Positions 11,761-22,105 of a stretch of 64,000 nt of DNA are shown here, one piece after another. The notes beneath the pieces are model-generated. The model was not told where the DNA came from. It did no database searches and worked only from the letters and a program-made list of their open reading frames with translations. Position 1 is the stretch's first letter, and the number at the start of each line of letters is the position of its first letter. The DNA is from Jaltomata sinuosa (taxonomy: Eukaryota; Streptophyta; Magnoliopsida; Solanales; Solanaceae). The DNA lies in NCBI GenBank assembly GCA_003996215.1, contig QJPP01000841.1:62001-126000 (forward strand), given 5' to 3'. The translations under genes and the position numbers were made by a program.

Positions 11761-12641
11761 TGTTAGAATGTTGACCCTCTAATTTGCCTAAGGAACAAGT
11801 TAAGCGATCTGTTCCTTTGTCGAATGCTTGAATATAAAGCAGTAAAAAGAACACGCGATGTTATACGTGGAAAACCCCCAGCTCACAAAGGGTAAAACCC
11901 ATGACCTACACCTCTGTAGGATTTAACCCAACTCCACTAAAACAATGAGCCTCAACACAAGATTACAAACTCTGTAACCTAAGGAATTATAAACTCTAAT
12001 TCCTAAAACACCACACAAACCTCCCCAGGTTTATGTGCCCAAGTCCTCGAATTATCCCAACTTGAAGACTAACTCCTATACCAGTTTATAACTCACTGAC
12101 ACTAAGAATGAATGATTACAACTCGATCAAAAGATAATACAATTAATTTGACTCAAGAACTGTAAAGCATGGACTTGAGGAACACGTTTTTCAATCTGGT
12201 TTCTTGTATTGGTTGCACTTGGATCTTCACTCAGATTTCTCTCAAATATGAACTCACTCAATTTGATTGTGTTTTTCTTGTAGGTCTCTGTGTAAGTGCA
12301 TTAGGTTTATGGTAAAACCTATCTTATATTTATACTGAGAGTCCTCTCCTTATTTCGGCTGATTTCCTTCCATATTTGGGAATCCTTATCCTTGTAGGAC
12401 TTGTTAAGTCAATCTCCTTGATTTCCTTCCTTGTAGGATTCTTCCTTGTGAAAGAAAACTTTGTGCAAGCTGGACTCTCCTTATAAACACGTTTTCTCCA
12501 CACGCTTTGATCCCTTCTCCGCGTCATTCTCCTTCTCCTTCTCCTAGTTGGATTCTGCTTGAGAGGAACAAGTCACAGATACCTGTTCCCTGCATGTGTT
12601 CCATAGCTTTGTAAATCTTCAAAATCTACCTTGATCCAACA
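11761..12641 (-). repeat. 5' LTR of the copia element
   Basis: The 881-bp repeat runs TGTTAGAATG to CCAACA. It is about 12 bases longer than the 3' LTR, partly from a 'ctccttctccttctc' expansion near 12530. It abuts CGGGT of the target duplication. Confidence 0.93.
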
Positions 12642-13739
12642 CGGGTGTTGAGACATTTAGACTCACACCTTCTCGGTTAACCATCTAATTCTCTTTAAGC
12701 CCAAATTCTTACCAATTCAATATCGTTTAAAGCAATAGCAATTAACACAATTTCTGTTAGGGGCATATTCCATTATTGGTATCGTCATACCAGGACTTGC
12801 AAGTCACTCATCTTATCAATTTGGAACCCATAAGGTTTGTCAACAATTCATTATGCCCATCTCATAAAATTCATATAGGAAAACAATTATCTCTTAGTCA
12901 TAATTCAATTCGTTCAAACAGTCCGTTACAATAGCGATATCCTTCAATCTATTTTATACGTTCGTACATCATTAGTTCCTTCATTTTAGGGAATTAAGCA
13001 CATTTAATAAATCCCCCAAAGGTTGACAATTTTATAATTAGTAATTAACCATTTCAAAACCCAGGGACGTAGAAATTCTTTTCTTTTTCAGTCAAAAGCC
13101 AAGATTTAAATAGTAAAATAATTTACAAAGAATCCTGACTTCATGACTTCAAATTTGCCCCAAAAATCTTTTCATATAATTAGGTTTCGTACTTTAAACA
13201 ATAATCTCTACTCTCAAAGAAATTCGTAACCAAAGAGTAATTTCATAGTCATGGGTTTGCAAACTTTAAGCAAATCTTCTTTTAAAAAAACATTCAATAA
13301 CCCACATTCAAAACTCGTATAAAATCGCTTCCATAGTTAAGAAATCAACCAATAATAGATTTAGTTGAAAGATGATTGTTCAACATACCTTTTGACGAAG
13401 AGAAATTCGAGAAAAGCTTGAGATTGACCTTTGAATCTTGAACCCTAAGCGTTCTTAATTCTTGAAACTTTGGGGAGAAGAGTAACATGTTTTTGACTGA
13501 ATAATTCGTGTCTTAGGGACTTAGGAATATTTAGAATAGGTGGGGGATGGTTTTGGGTAAGGAATGGACCAAAAAACCCTTTAAAAATGCGTTAACAGCG
13601 CAAAACGGGTCTGTTTGACGGTTCAGGTGATGAACCGTCAGACCCTTGATGAGTCATCACTTGAACCGTCAAGAATGACCAAGATTTTGGTCTTTCTGGT
13701 TAAGGCTGATGACTTGCCGTGACGAATCATCACAAGTGT

Positions 13740-13762
13740 GACGACTCGTCAGCCGAGTCGTC
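13740..13762. repeat. Small perfect hairpin inside the solo LTR
   Basis: GACGACTCG and CGAGTCGTC form a 9-bp stem around TCAGC. Related direct copies ('gacgaatcatcac', 'gatgagtcatcac') surround it, so this GC-rich part of the LTR has grown by short duplications. Confidence 0.7.
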
Positions 13763-14149
13763 ACCCTTAGGCAGACAGACGTCTTCTTGGTAAACTGAGC
13801 ATAACTTTTTACTCCGGGCTCGGATTAATGCGCGGTCGGTGGCGTTAAGAAGACTCGAAGACCTTTAATTTGGTGGGTAATAATCCACCTAACTCTTTAT
13901 ATTTTAGGAGAAATCATCGATTGAAGTTGACCCTAGTTAGAACTTACATGAAAACTAAATCGGTAAAAAGGCATTCAACTTAACTTTGAGCTAGAGGTCC
14001 TTTATGACTTTAATTTATATCCAACACTCTTTCCACGCATAGTACTTGACCCAAACACCTAGTTACAATATAATCTTTCGGGTTCATGTCTAATTACACG
14101 CGTAAAATGATTGAAATCCTAGCTTGAAAGTTTGGGGTGTTACATACCA

Positions 14150-14862
14150 AGACCAACCCCAATGAGGGTCATTTATGAACTTCTCCCCTTTGCTAAGTCA
14201 TCCTATTTTAATCCTCTCAAATTCAGCCCAACTCGTCTATTTGGTACCCCCATTTATGAACTGATGCGGATCATGTTTCAACTTCCATAAGTTCACATCA
14301 CCTTTTTGTAATGACCGAGAAATCTGTCTGGGACCAACAACAACCTTCGAAACTAGGGGATAATGGAACCACCAATCTACCATAAGTTCATATTGTATCA
14401 TAATAGGACCTAATATTTTGTTCCCGTCCTAAAGTAGAAGAGCTAGAAAGGTTGCTTCAAAATAAAAAGAAACATCGAAAGTTCAAATCGCTGAAGCCGA
14501 AGTAAAAGAAAGAAAAGCAACGACGTGAGTGGAAGAGCTCTTATTGATCAGACAAAGCTTTTGGAGCAAATTTTAGTGTAAAAAAAGTGTAAGAGTGGTA
14601 CTACAACATCACTTCCTCCATATTCAGGCGGTCAGGCCCAAGTGTAACTCAACCTATTTCGAATAATAATTATAATCAAGATAAAAAGTGAAATGAAGAG
14701 AAGATTGTAGAAGTTTTTTGTTTCATTTATTTATTTTAAATTTTTAAGAAACTTGTAGAAGATTGTCATAATCTGAACCGTTCTTAGAAAATGCTAGATA
14801 TAACTGAAGGAAGCCGACCAATGAACAAGATTAGGTATTTCACATTATTTAGTAGAAAATAT
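14150..14862. repeat. Left end of the recurring compound block, copy 1
   Basis: From about 14267 (gatgcggatcatgtttcaac) this matches 24097 onward and, more weakly, 46917, 61201 and 62978. At 14455-14580 the plus strand carries a decayed coiled-coil coding segment (ERKAT..., LIDQTKLLEQILV), also seen at 47440-47560. No intact frame is present. The first 110 bases are the continuation of the DNA left of 3736, interrupted by the LTR. Confidence 0.6.
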
Positions 14863-14965
14863 CTATGTTGCTCAGACTCTTCAAACATATCATCGAGTGC
14901 ATGCGAATCCTCCAAAAGTAGTGGATTTTTTGAAGAACCCAATATGGGTGTCACAACATTTCCGG
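14863..14965. mobile_element. Hairpin MITE (CTATGTTGCTCGGACTC family), truncated
   Basis: The left end CTATGTTGCTCAGACTCTTC and the central 'gaatcctccaaaagtagtg' match the fuller copies at 47829-47957 and 61923-62043. The right arm is lost. This family is widespread in Solanaceae, from memory of the sequence. Confidence 0.6.
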
Positions 14966-14989
14966 ATTAAGTGGTCTCCTTCTAATTCT

Positions 14990-15325
14990 TTAATCCAACT
15001 CAGAATTGGTTCAAGTCTTTCCATGAATCCAATCCTAGTTTGACTTGGTTTGCTTCTTTCCTCCACACGTCTGACCTCTTCTTTCTCCTTACTCCAACCT
15101 AATTCCATGTCTTTTAACTTATGGAAACCTTCCTTGTCTTGATCTCAGTTCCTTGTGAATTAAGTCTACTTACAATTCTCCTTGTGAAACAACTTCTCCA
15201 AATAGTCTCCAGTTTTGTCTGAGGAACAGGTTCTCTGATGAGTTCCCCTGTATTGATGCTAACTTCTTCAATTCCTTTTGGAGATTGTGACTTGTACAAT
15301 TTTTGTCAATCATCAAAACACCAAA
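14990..15325. repeat. LTR-like fragment, copia-related, copy 1
   Basis: The stretch 'aggaacaggttctctgatgagttcc' and 'gtacaatttttgtcaatcatcaaaacac' resembles the ends of the copia LTRs in this window (compare 'ttttgtcaatcatcaaaaca' at 29474). A second copy is at 24330-24620, with extra sequence inserted. No target duplication is seen. Confidence 0.4.
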
Positions 15326-15878
15326 TGATCTTAAATGTAGATTTAGTAATCAAGGTAGCTCGTGACAGTTCAACATCAAGGTTATTCTTTTTGCAAAGAG
15401 GTTGTTAAGAGGGCAAGGGTTGATCGACATATGTAACTATGCCTTTGATACAGAGTAAGAGTTTGACTCTTGGTTCAATTTTAACAGCCGTCCAAATTTG
15501 AGATGGTTTACTTGAAGAAGTTTCTGGATGTGTATTTGTTTCCCGGCATCAAGTTTTTTTGCCTTGGAATTTAATATAATTTCTACATCACTATTGATAT
15601 GACCATGCGAAGTTGAAGAACAGAGAAATAATTATAGATTTACCGGAGGTGTTCCAGTCGAGAGAAATAGAATAAAAGATGATTATTTCTTGACAAGCAT
15701 CACCTACAGATCCAAAAGTGACTAATGCACCAGTATTAGCAAACGTTAGAGAACTTGCTCCAATACATATAAACAAATTTGCCAAACTGGGGGTTTAGCT
15801 ACATGTCCAGTCACTACAAGTTATATCACAAAGAAACTTAGAAAGTTTAAGTGTAATGATGATATTTTCAAATTATTA
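15326..15878 (-). other. Unrecognised coding-like stretch, paired with 24630-25140
   Basis: The minus-strand frame 15591-15785 (FICIGASSLTFANTGALVTFGSVGDACQ at its start) recurs at 24695-25048 with a small deletion and a continuation through FGRLLELNQESNSVLCIKG. Similarity between the two copies extends through non-coding DNA, so it only shows duplication and not selection. I do not recognise the protein. Confidence 0.3.
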
Positions 15879-15879
15879 A

Positions 15880-16940
15880 TATTTTCAAAGATCGACCAGA
15901 ATATGAGGATTCTGAAAAAAAAGAGTACAATTTAAGATACAATTCACCACTATTAAGGAACAAGATTAAAGAACTCATTATAGTTGGACTTGCAACCTTG
16001 TTGTTTCAGATAACAAAGATGACAAAATTTTCACTTTCATGTGTTCTACAGTAGACAGGACCCTATTAAAGAAAGTGTCATACTGATCAAACATGTTTCT
16101 CCTATAATCTCCTGTTTACTGGTACCCCCTTTCCAAGTCTCATGACCAGATCAGCATAATTCCTCAATTGCTTTCAAACCAAATGTTACTGCTAAAGTGA
16201 AGGAAGTTTTGGCCTTTGGTTGGTCAAATAACTAAAACAACGAAACGACGGTGACGATTAAAAAACCACAAGCTATAGCAACAAGGAAAACCATAAAAGT
16301 CAAATACTGTATCACACTAACTCGTATTTCATATTTAATTTTTCCTATTAATATCACTTTGGAAGGAATAGTAACGTAGACCCAAGATCAAACAACAATC
16401 CTAGCAAGGGTTATGACTAGAGTTATTGAAGGATTCAGCTACAATGATTTCCACGTCCCTCACTCTTTATTCTTACTCTGTCTAGAGGCACCATACATAC
16501 CCTTAAACCATTGCTTGCAAAGAGAGACAATTTTCAATCCCATTTATTTTGAGTCTTGAAGACACCAAACTCTACAACGAAATAATTAGATGTTCACGCG
16601 AAAAGTTGTTACATGGAAATACGCCAAAAGGAAAAGGACAGAGAAGATTTCCAAGCAAACATGGTGTAACGATGTCCCTGAAGTATGCAATGTATTTTTC
16701 TATATTTTACAAAAGAAACCGAATTGAGAAGCACTTGTGAGAAATGTATAAAGTAGAATCTCACAAGCCATTACTTACACAATCGTCATTCATCTGAGTT
16801 TTTGCAGCCTTCATTCTGACTGTATCCTTGGCTATTTTTTTTGGTGTGTGTGTGAAATGGGACAAACAAGGCTTTCAATCTCAATAGAGGCATCAAAGTT
16901 AGTGATCTCAACATATTTGATTGTGTCATCTTTTTGATTG
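15880..16940. repeat. Recurring block segment M, copy 1
   Basis: Nearly the same sequence occurs at 25402-26400, 48410-49010 with 51107-51180, 52560-53580 and 63140-63434. At its right end the minus strand reads TIKYVEITNFD and ESLVCPIS, which resembles the C-terminal end of F-box/kelch-type proteins (compare 53460-53600). The rest contains a broken minus-strand frame that is open only at 52911-53246. Confidence 0.7.
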
Positions 16941-16999
16941 TATATCATCGAAGTTGATCCAAACACAAGAAGAATTTCACCTTTATTATACTCTTGCAG

Positions 17000-17310
17000 G
17001 GCATCTGACAATAAAAAGCGATGTCCATAGCTTTGGGGTGGTTTTCCTTGAAATACTGATTGGCCGAAGAGCTATGAACAAGAGAATACCAAGGGGTGAA
17101 CATAACTTAGTGGCATGGACAAAACCATATCTTGCATATAGGCGTCATTTTTGTCATATTATAGGTCCTCATCTTGGAGGCCACTTCTCAAAGAAAGGAG
17201 CATTTAGGTCCACTGGGATTGTTGCTCGCTGCCTTAGAAAGAATGCAAAATCTAGACCGCAGAAGAGTGAAGTCGTGGAAATGTTGATGCCACTGCCTTC
17301 AATGAGTTAA
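17000..17310 (+). pseudogene. Receptor-like cytoplasmic kinase C-terminal exon (left arm, copy 1)
   Basis: After the acceptor ctcttgCAG the exon encodes KSDVHSFGVVFLEILIGRRA, then GEHNLVAW, GGHFSKKGA, RCLRKNAKSRPQKSEV and a TAA at 17308-17310. These are kinase subdomains IX to XI of the plant RLCK-VII/PBL family: Asp of the SDV-FG motif, the invariant Arg of RP in subdomain XI, and a short tail. In the family this lobe binds substrate and stabilises the catalytic loop. The ATP-binding lobe, catalytic HRD and DFG motifs are absent from the window, so it is a gene fragment. The exon frame is open throughout. Confidence 0.82.
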
Positions 17311-17435
17311 ATTGTCTCTACTCGTAGCATTTAAATTAAAGATGCTGGTATCAACTCATAGAATTTGGGATTAAATCTATCATGTATTTGGTTGACACCT
17401 GCATCTTTAATTTATATGCTAGGAGTGGAGGCAAT

Positions 17436-17745
17436 TTAACTCATTGAAGGAAGAGGCATCAACACTTCCACAACTTCACTCATCTGAGTTCTGGATTTTG
17501 CTTTCTTACTAAGGCAGTGAGCAGCAATCTCAGTGGAACTAAATGCTCTTTTCTTTGAGAAGTGGCCACCAAGACGAGGATCGATAATCTCATAAAAATG
17601 ATGCATATCTCCAAGATATGTTTTTTCCATTCCACTAAGTTATGTTCACCCGTTGGTCTTCTCTTGTCCATGGCTCTTTGGCCAGTCACTATTTCAAGGA
17701 AAACCACCCTAAATCTATAGACATCACTTTTAATTGGCAGATGCC
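17436..17745 (-). pseudogene. Receptor-like cytoplasmic kinase C-terminal exon (right arm, copy 1)
   Basis: This is the inverted partner of the plus-strand exon. It reads KSDVYRFRVVFLEIVTGQRA, GEHNLVEW, then shifts frame in an A-run near 17625 before IIDPRLGGHFSKKRA and SEVVEVLMPLPSMS. The splice acceptor is mutated: the minus strand has cttgcATGG where the other arms have cttgcAGGG. Subdomain XI has SRTQ where its partner has SRPQ. Confidence 0.8.
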
Positions 17746-17761
17746 ATGCAAGAGTATAACA

Positions 17762-18360
17762 TTTGACATGCAAATGGATGGAACAAGCACATACATATCA
17801 AGGATGGGTTTCAAAAAAGCAATTCTTTTGCCCTGGCAAATTCGATCAATCAATCCATTGACAGAGCCTACAAGCCATAAAGATTTGGTAAGGCGTGGTT
17901 AAGTTTCAAGACGAAAAACTACTATGGATCTACAATATTGGATATGGTGAAGAGAGAGATGAGAGATGAAAAAGGAACTATGATGAAGAAGAGAGAGAGG
18001 TAGGCGGCTGTGAAAGAGGATAGAATGGAAAATCTAGGGTTTTATAATGCGTAGCAATATTCTTCTTAAAGTGCAAATTAAGTAATAAAAAAGGAGTATT
18101 GCTATTTTATTAAAAGGCCTTACTAGTCAAGTTAAATATTCATTGTTCTTTCTGCTCTTCTTTTTTTTTTTTACTTTGCAACGGGACTTGATATTGATTT
18201 GCACCTCATCTCGCTCTTCTCACATTGATTTTCCTAATTAATTGAGCCTTGAGTTTGTCTAGGCTCAAAATTCTCTTTTGGGCTTAAGACTTTCGGTCCA
18301 TTCATTTGTTTCACCAAACCAATAGTCTAATTCAACTACATTAACAACTTGTATTAATAC
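17762..18360 (-). promoter_or_regulatory. Promoter-like region and leader joined to an F-box-associated fragment, copy 1
   Basis: Reading the minus strand from 18360: a CATTATAAAACCCTAG box (TATA-like element and telo-box AAACCCTA) at about 18045-18030, a CT-rich leader (18010-17945), then 17895-17800, where GSVNGLI and AKELLF recall the F-box-associated motif 'GSxNGLI....xLxLWNP'. This then runs into the inverted kinase arm. Further copies are at 27300-27893, 33178-33783, 45130-45689 and, leader only, 59396-59559. A promoter is inferred from layout only. Confidence 0.5.
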
Positions 18361-18940
18361 ATATTAACTTAAATATATAGACAACAAGATCAAAATATGT
18401 AGCATCCTAGGAAAGAATAAAAGGAAAGAGACATTGGCACTAGTAAAGGAAATAAATAAAAAAATTCATGCAATTTATTAGAGAATAAAGCAGAACAAGA
18501 ACTTAGGCATCTATGAAACAACAGCATGAAGAAAAAATCCAAATAAAGTGCACTTCCCTTTCTTCATATATTCAACTATAGGTTCTTCTCATGATTTGAT
18601 TCACAATAAAGAGAGAATATTAAATTGACTTTAACAGCAAATCTTCTTTATATAACTATAGATGAAATCTAACCAGGTACAGTAGTCAAACATAAGAAAC
18701 AACACCAAAACTTCAATATTTTTTGAAAAGAAAAGAAACATCCAAGAAAAAATATAGCACAATAACTGTTCGCGGTAAAACTTCAAGATTTTTTTTGGAG
18801 AGAAAAGAACAAAAGGAAAATTTTCTAAAGTATTATTACTTAAAATATTTTTCACAAGTTTGCAAATGATTTTGATAATAATTAGACATGTTACAATGGT
18901 AGAAGAAAATGAATATAGATGCCCTGACCTTGTCACAAGG
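18361..18940. repeat. Recurring block segment R, copy 1, non-coding part
   Basis: The stretch 'taacttaaatatatagacaacaagatcaaaatatgtag' onward recurs at 36587-37140 and 59590-59890. It is AT-rich with no gene. It looks like an intron or 3' flank of the exon at 18945-19105. Confidence 0.6.
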
Positions 18941-18944
18941 AGAA

Positions 18945-19105
18945 CTAATTTTTTGTAATGCAATCTTCCATTACTGACACCCGGAATCTCAGGAGTTCTC
19001 TCCTTGAACACACCCTTCTCAACTGTCTCCAAAACACTCATTCTAGCAATTTCTTCTGGTTCAGGAAAGTATGTCCTATGCATCTTCATCTTCATCAAGA
19101 TCCTC
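18945..19105 (-). pseudogene. Unrecognised exon with RTYFPEPEEIARMS motif, copy 1
   Basis: The minus strand, after an acceptor (gttttgcag) near 19110, reads FLEDLDEDEDA in one frame and RTYFPEPEEIARMSVLETVE, KGVFKERTPEIPGVSNGRL in the next, so one frameshift separates the halves. A second copy at 37145-37320 carries its own frameshift, in the middle of the exon. Acidic and charged, it looks like a genuine coding exon, but I cannot name the family. Confidence 0.4.
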
Positions 19106-19298
19106 CAGAAACTGCAAAACGGTTCACTATTTAAAAGTAAAACAAAAATAGCAGCAAATAAATTTTGTAGCTAATTAGAAAAAATCCGTGAGTATCAAAA
19201 ATTTATGTTAGTAACGAGCAATTTAGTAACAGATTAGCGATGAAGTTCGTAACTAATTTAAGTTTGGAAACCTTGATCTATTCAATTCTTCTTGATGT

Positions 19299-19332
19299 GG
19301 AAGACATTAGTGGAGTTCTTCCACATAGAGTC
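19299..19332. repeat. Short hairpin, copy 1 of 3
   Basis: ATGTGGAAGA and TCTTCCACAT flank a short loop (cattagtggagt). The same hairpin recurs at 37533-37567 and 60085-60119, and only the first copy's right flank diverges. Confidence 0.6.
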
Positions 19333-20638
19333 ATAATCTTAGGCGTATTTATACACCTAAGTGTCATTATCTATGTGTGTTTAGCTTAGTTTTGAGGAGA
19401 ACTTGATGTGTTATTGAGGTATATATTGTGTATGTGTGTATTTAGTTGCTAAAGTACATGTTTAAAGTGTTTAAGGTGCATTTGGAACAAGTCAAGAGTC
19501 AAAATGATCAAATAGAGTTTAGACGAGAAAACTAGATTACCATATAGATTGAAGTAGATTTGAATTTTATCGACCAAATCATATATTATTAAAAGTGGGA
19601 AGCTCCAACTGAAAAGTTGGATTACCATTTTGCCCATCATTAAATCAAAATATTATGAATTATCTAATTAAATATTTAACAATAATGTTTTAATTACCTT
19701 TCAAATAATAATAAATCATAATTATCAATGAGAAGTTATAGGTACATTGAATATGACATCTCACAAAAAATATATCAAACTTTACAGCCTTCTTTTTTTC
19801 CCAACGTGTGTTCTTTATAGGAGTTAAATTGCTAACTTTTGATCTTCCTTATTAATTCTACATAGAAAAGTTAGACATATGAAGAGAATTATAGGCTTTT
19901 CATTTTCTCTTCTTTATTGTCTTACTTATTGTATTTATTTTAGGGGGTCATGAATAGCAACAAATCAACAATTCCAACACACTGTATATAATAAATAAAA
20001 TACTTGGTAAAAGAACATAGAAATACCAAGAGAAGAAATCAAACATCTAATTAATTAAATTTTAAAAAGTAAAATTTAGAAGTAAAATTTAGAACACCCT
20101 TAAAAAGTTAAATGATCATTTTTTCATTTACCAAAAATTAAAATGACCTCCCATTAAATAATAAATTTAATTATTTAATGTGCATTCTACTTAAGGAGAA
20201 GGAGATTTTCATCTTCCACTGATTCAACATTTTATCTTCTTGAAACGTTTTCCCTTTAACAACTTAATCTCAAGAAATGATTTTTTAAAAATGATAACAT
20301 TAATAGATAAAGAGTTACATTATAGTAAATGTGGGTAATGAAGAGTGTAGAGTTGTTAACCATTAAAGTGAAAGACCTCAAAGTCTAAAGTTGAATTACT
20401 CATCATTTTATCCTTTAACTTATTTTTGCGAGCTAAAAATTAAGACTTATTTTTGTTTTTTGATTTTGTTAATGCAGTGAAAATGTGAACATTAACTCTT
20501 AATCATCATACAATAACTTCAAATGGTTCCTATTCCAAATGGTGGTTTAGGTTTGGTTCTTGAACCATTTCAATGACTTTAATAACGGGTAGAAGTAGAA
20601 ACATGATATACTCATTTACATCATTTAATTAATTTAAA

Positions 20639-20676
<38 letters not shown>

Positions 20677-21455
20677 ACAAATAAAAAGTAGAATGGGGAG
20701 AATTGAGAAGTTAATTAATTAATCAGTAACCTTTGATTTGTCCTTCATTTAATGTTTTTTCATAAAATAAACAAGCATACATTTTCATTTAAGAAGTGTA
20801 AGAATTTGTTTTGTTAAAGTATCCTGCTCTTTATAAATAAATAATTTTCCATGGAGAAATACACATTCAAAGATTTCTGGGTATATATTGAAGTTTTCAT
20901 ATGTACACGAGCTTGCAAAATGGAGTGATGGAGCTTTCTTAGTATGGATTTGTGAATAATTTTCTTTTTACTTTTGAAATTTTTATCTTTTGAGTTTTAT
21001 TCTTTTTTTTTTTCAACTATTCTTTTATTATCTTATTCGTTAATTTTAGTAATACATTTTTATTTATTTATTTTGGCTATCTCTACTATTTTTTATGTTA
21101 ATGTTTTATACACTTTTCGATTCACTACCTGAACTAGCATGCTAATCGAATTTATTTATATATTTTCAACCTGCCAAATAAAACGATAGAGATTCCAGCA
21201 AGGAGCAATGAGATCGTATGAAAAGCTATATATATTGAATGAGGCAAAAAAGAAGAATCAAGTATCAGGTGACAGGTGTAATGGTTGATGGATATGCATG
21301 AAGAGGATAAATGATTATAAAGTCAAGGAACTTATAACATATTTTCAATTTTCAATAATTTATCCTTTCCTAATTCTTTTTTCTTTGAGATGTCTATATT
21401 CCTTTTGAGATGTAATTTTGAAAAACATATATGCTTTATATTTGATAGCCATCGA
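19333..21455. other. AT-rich spacer with a possible Helitron 5' end
   Basis: No gene is recognisable. At 19579 the sequence TCATATATTATTAAAAGTGGGAAGCTCC follows an A and resembles 27904-27931. Both look like Helitron 5' ends (TC at an A/T site). No matching CTRR 3' end was found. A dinucleotide (AT)n run lies at 20643-20673. Confidence 0.4.
20643..20673. repeat. (AT)n microsatellite
   Basis: About 15 uninterrupted AT dinucleotides. Confidence 0.95.
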
Positions 21456-21462
21456 GCTTCAT

Positions 21463-21682
21463 CAGGGGCGAACCTATGTGTATTTTTTTGGTGCTTCGGC
21501 GTCCATTAAATTCGACGCAGATGAGGTATAATTATATAAAAAATATACGAAAATTGGGATAAAATTTAAAAAAGCACCAATGTAACTTATAAGTTGGTTG
21601 GGTGCTTTGGTTTTAAAGTGGAACCTCAAGAATTGGGCGTCCAGGACACCTGGGTTCAAACTCCGCTCAGTGTCCGCCACTG
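21463..21682. mobile_element. hAT-like MITE, 220 bp
   Basis: The ends are CAGGGGCGAAC and, on the opposite strand, CAGTGGCGGAC, an imperfect 11-bp inverted repeat. The flanks GCTTCAT at 21456-21462 and 21683-21689 are identical, fitting an 8-bp hAT duplication with one changed base. There is no coding capacity; the frame at 21474-21689 is incidental. Confidence 0.75.
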
Positions 21683-21849
21683 GCTTCATATCTAATTATT
21701 TTTAATTGTATTAGGCCATTAACATCATGTCAATCTTCCCATTTAATTAATAAACGGCGTCGTTATATATATATATATATATGTATGTATATAAGTTCTA
21801 AAAAATGAAATGTAGTGGTTTTCTTCACATGTTCATGTGACACTAAAAA

Positions 21850-22087
21850 AATTAGTTCAAAATCTTGAACGTGGCGAGGTATTCAAGGACAACAGATAAA
21901 TAAACTGGTGCACCAACGCCAACTCGTTCAACATACCTCCTATTTTTAAGGCAACATGCCATCCTACCGAAGGGGAATTGGAGACCCGCCTTTAAAGACC
22001 GGGACATCGATTTTGATGCCTTTGGTTTCTCTCTACTGGCACCGCCATTGCCTGATCCACCACCGGAACTCCTTTTTTTCCAATGAA
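21850..22087 (-). pseudogene. Histone H2A.X, N-terminal half
   Basis: One uninterrupted minus-strand frame encodes GGASREKPKASKSMSRSLKA, GLQFPFGRMACCLKNRRYVE, RVGVGAPVYLSVVLEYLA, then leaves the histone after the second half of the fold begins and stops soon after (TFKILN). KPKASKS-SRS-KAGLQFP-GR and GAPVYLS-VLEYLA identify the H2A.X type of H2A. The start position reads AGG where ATG is expected (about 22076-22078), and substitutions such as VGRI to FGRM hit conserved residues. The upstream minus strand has TATATATA near 22170, a plausible old promoter. H2A.X packages DNA and marks breaks through its C-terminal SQEF, which is missing here but present at 43400-43645. Confidence 0.85.
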
Positions 22088-22105
22088 GAAGAAACCCTAA
22101 ATCCA

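Larger units (their letters stand above)
4527..12641 (-). mobile_element. Ty1/copia retrotransposon with extra 3' open reading frame, defective
   Basis: A complete-length element reads right to left: 5' LTR 11761-12641, Met-tRNA primer site, gag, protease, integrase, RT/RNase H, an extra reading frame, polypurine tract, and 3' LTR 4527-5395. The 5-bp target duplication CGGGT lies at 4522-4526 and 12642-12646. Domain order INT before RT makes it copia; gag and pol motifs resemble SIRE/Tork-type plant elements. Multiple stops, a frameshift, a large RT deletion and two active-site substitutions make it non-autonomous. The LTRs differ at many scattered positions, so the insertion is not recent. 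It sits inside a solo LTR, so it is the younger of the two insertions. Confidence 0.93.
3742..14144. mobile_element. Solo LTR of a large gypsy-type retrotransposon, split by a nested copia element
   Basis: The LTR begins TGTCACGCCC at 3742 and ends GGGGTGTTACA at 14144. It is flanked by the 5-bp target duplication TACCA (3737-3741 and 14145-14149). Removing the nested copia element (4527-12641 plus one CGGGT) leaves about 2.28 kb. The same family, in the opposite orientation, is at 49011-51106 and 63435-64000, and a fragment in the same orientation is at 40971-41235. No internal coding region of the parent element lies between the two ends, so this is a solo LTR left by recombination. The right part (12647-14144) holds GC-rich 'gacgactcgtc' motifs, including a 9-bp stem hairpin at 13740-13762. 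Clade assignment (Tekay-like chromovirus) is a guess. Confidence 0.85.
16984..17760. repeat. Palindromic kinase duplication, copy 1
   Basis: Arms 16984-17355 and 17391-17760 are inverted copies, with a 35-bp spacer between 'gatgctggtatcaac' and 'gttgacacctgcatc'. Each arm carries an intron end, the last kinase exon and about 45 bases of 3' flank, so the two coding ends face each other. The same arrangement recurs at 26551-27298 and, half deleted, at 32778-33177. Confidence 0.88.

Noticed and set aside
16549..16740. Frame MSLEDTKLYNEIIRCSREK as a small protein
   Set aside because: It recurs at 26021 but with frame changes downstream; conservation is explained by block duplication.
19579..19606. 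Full Helitron starting here
   Set aside because: Only a 5'-like end is seen; no hairpin plus CTRR end could be assigned.
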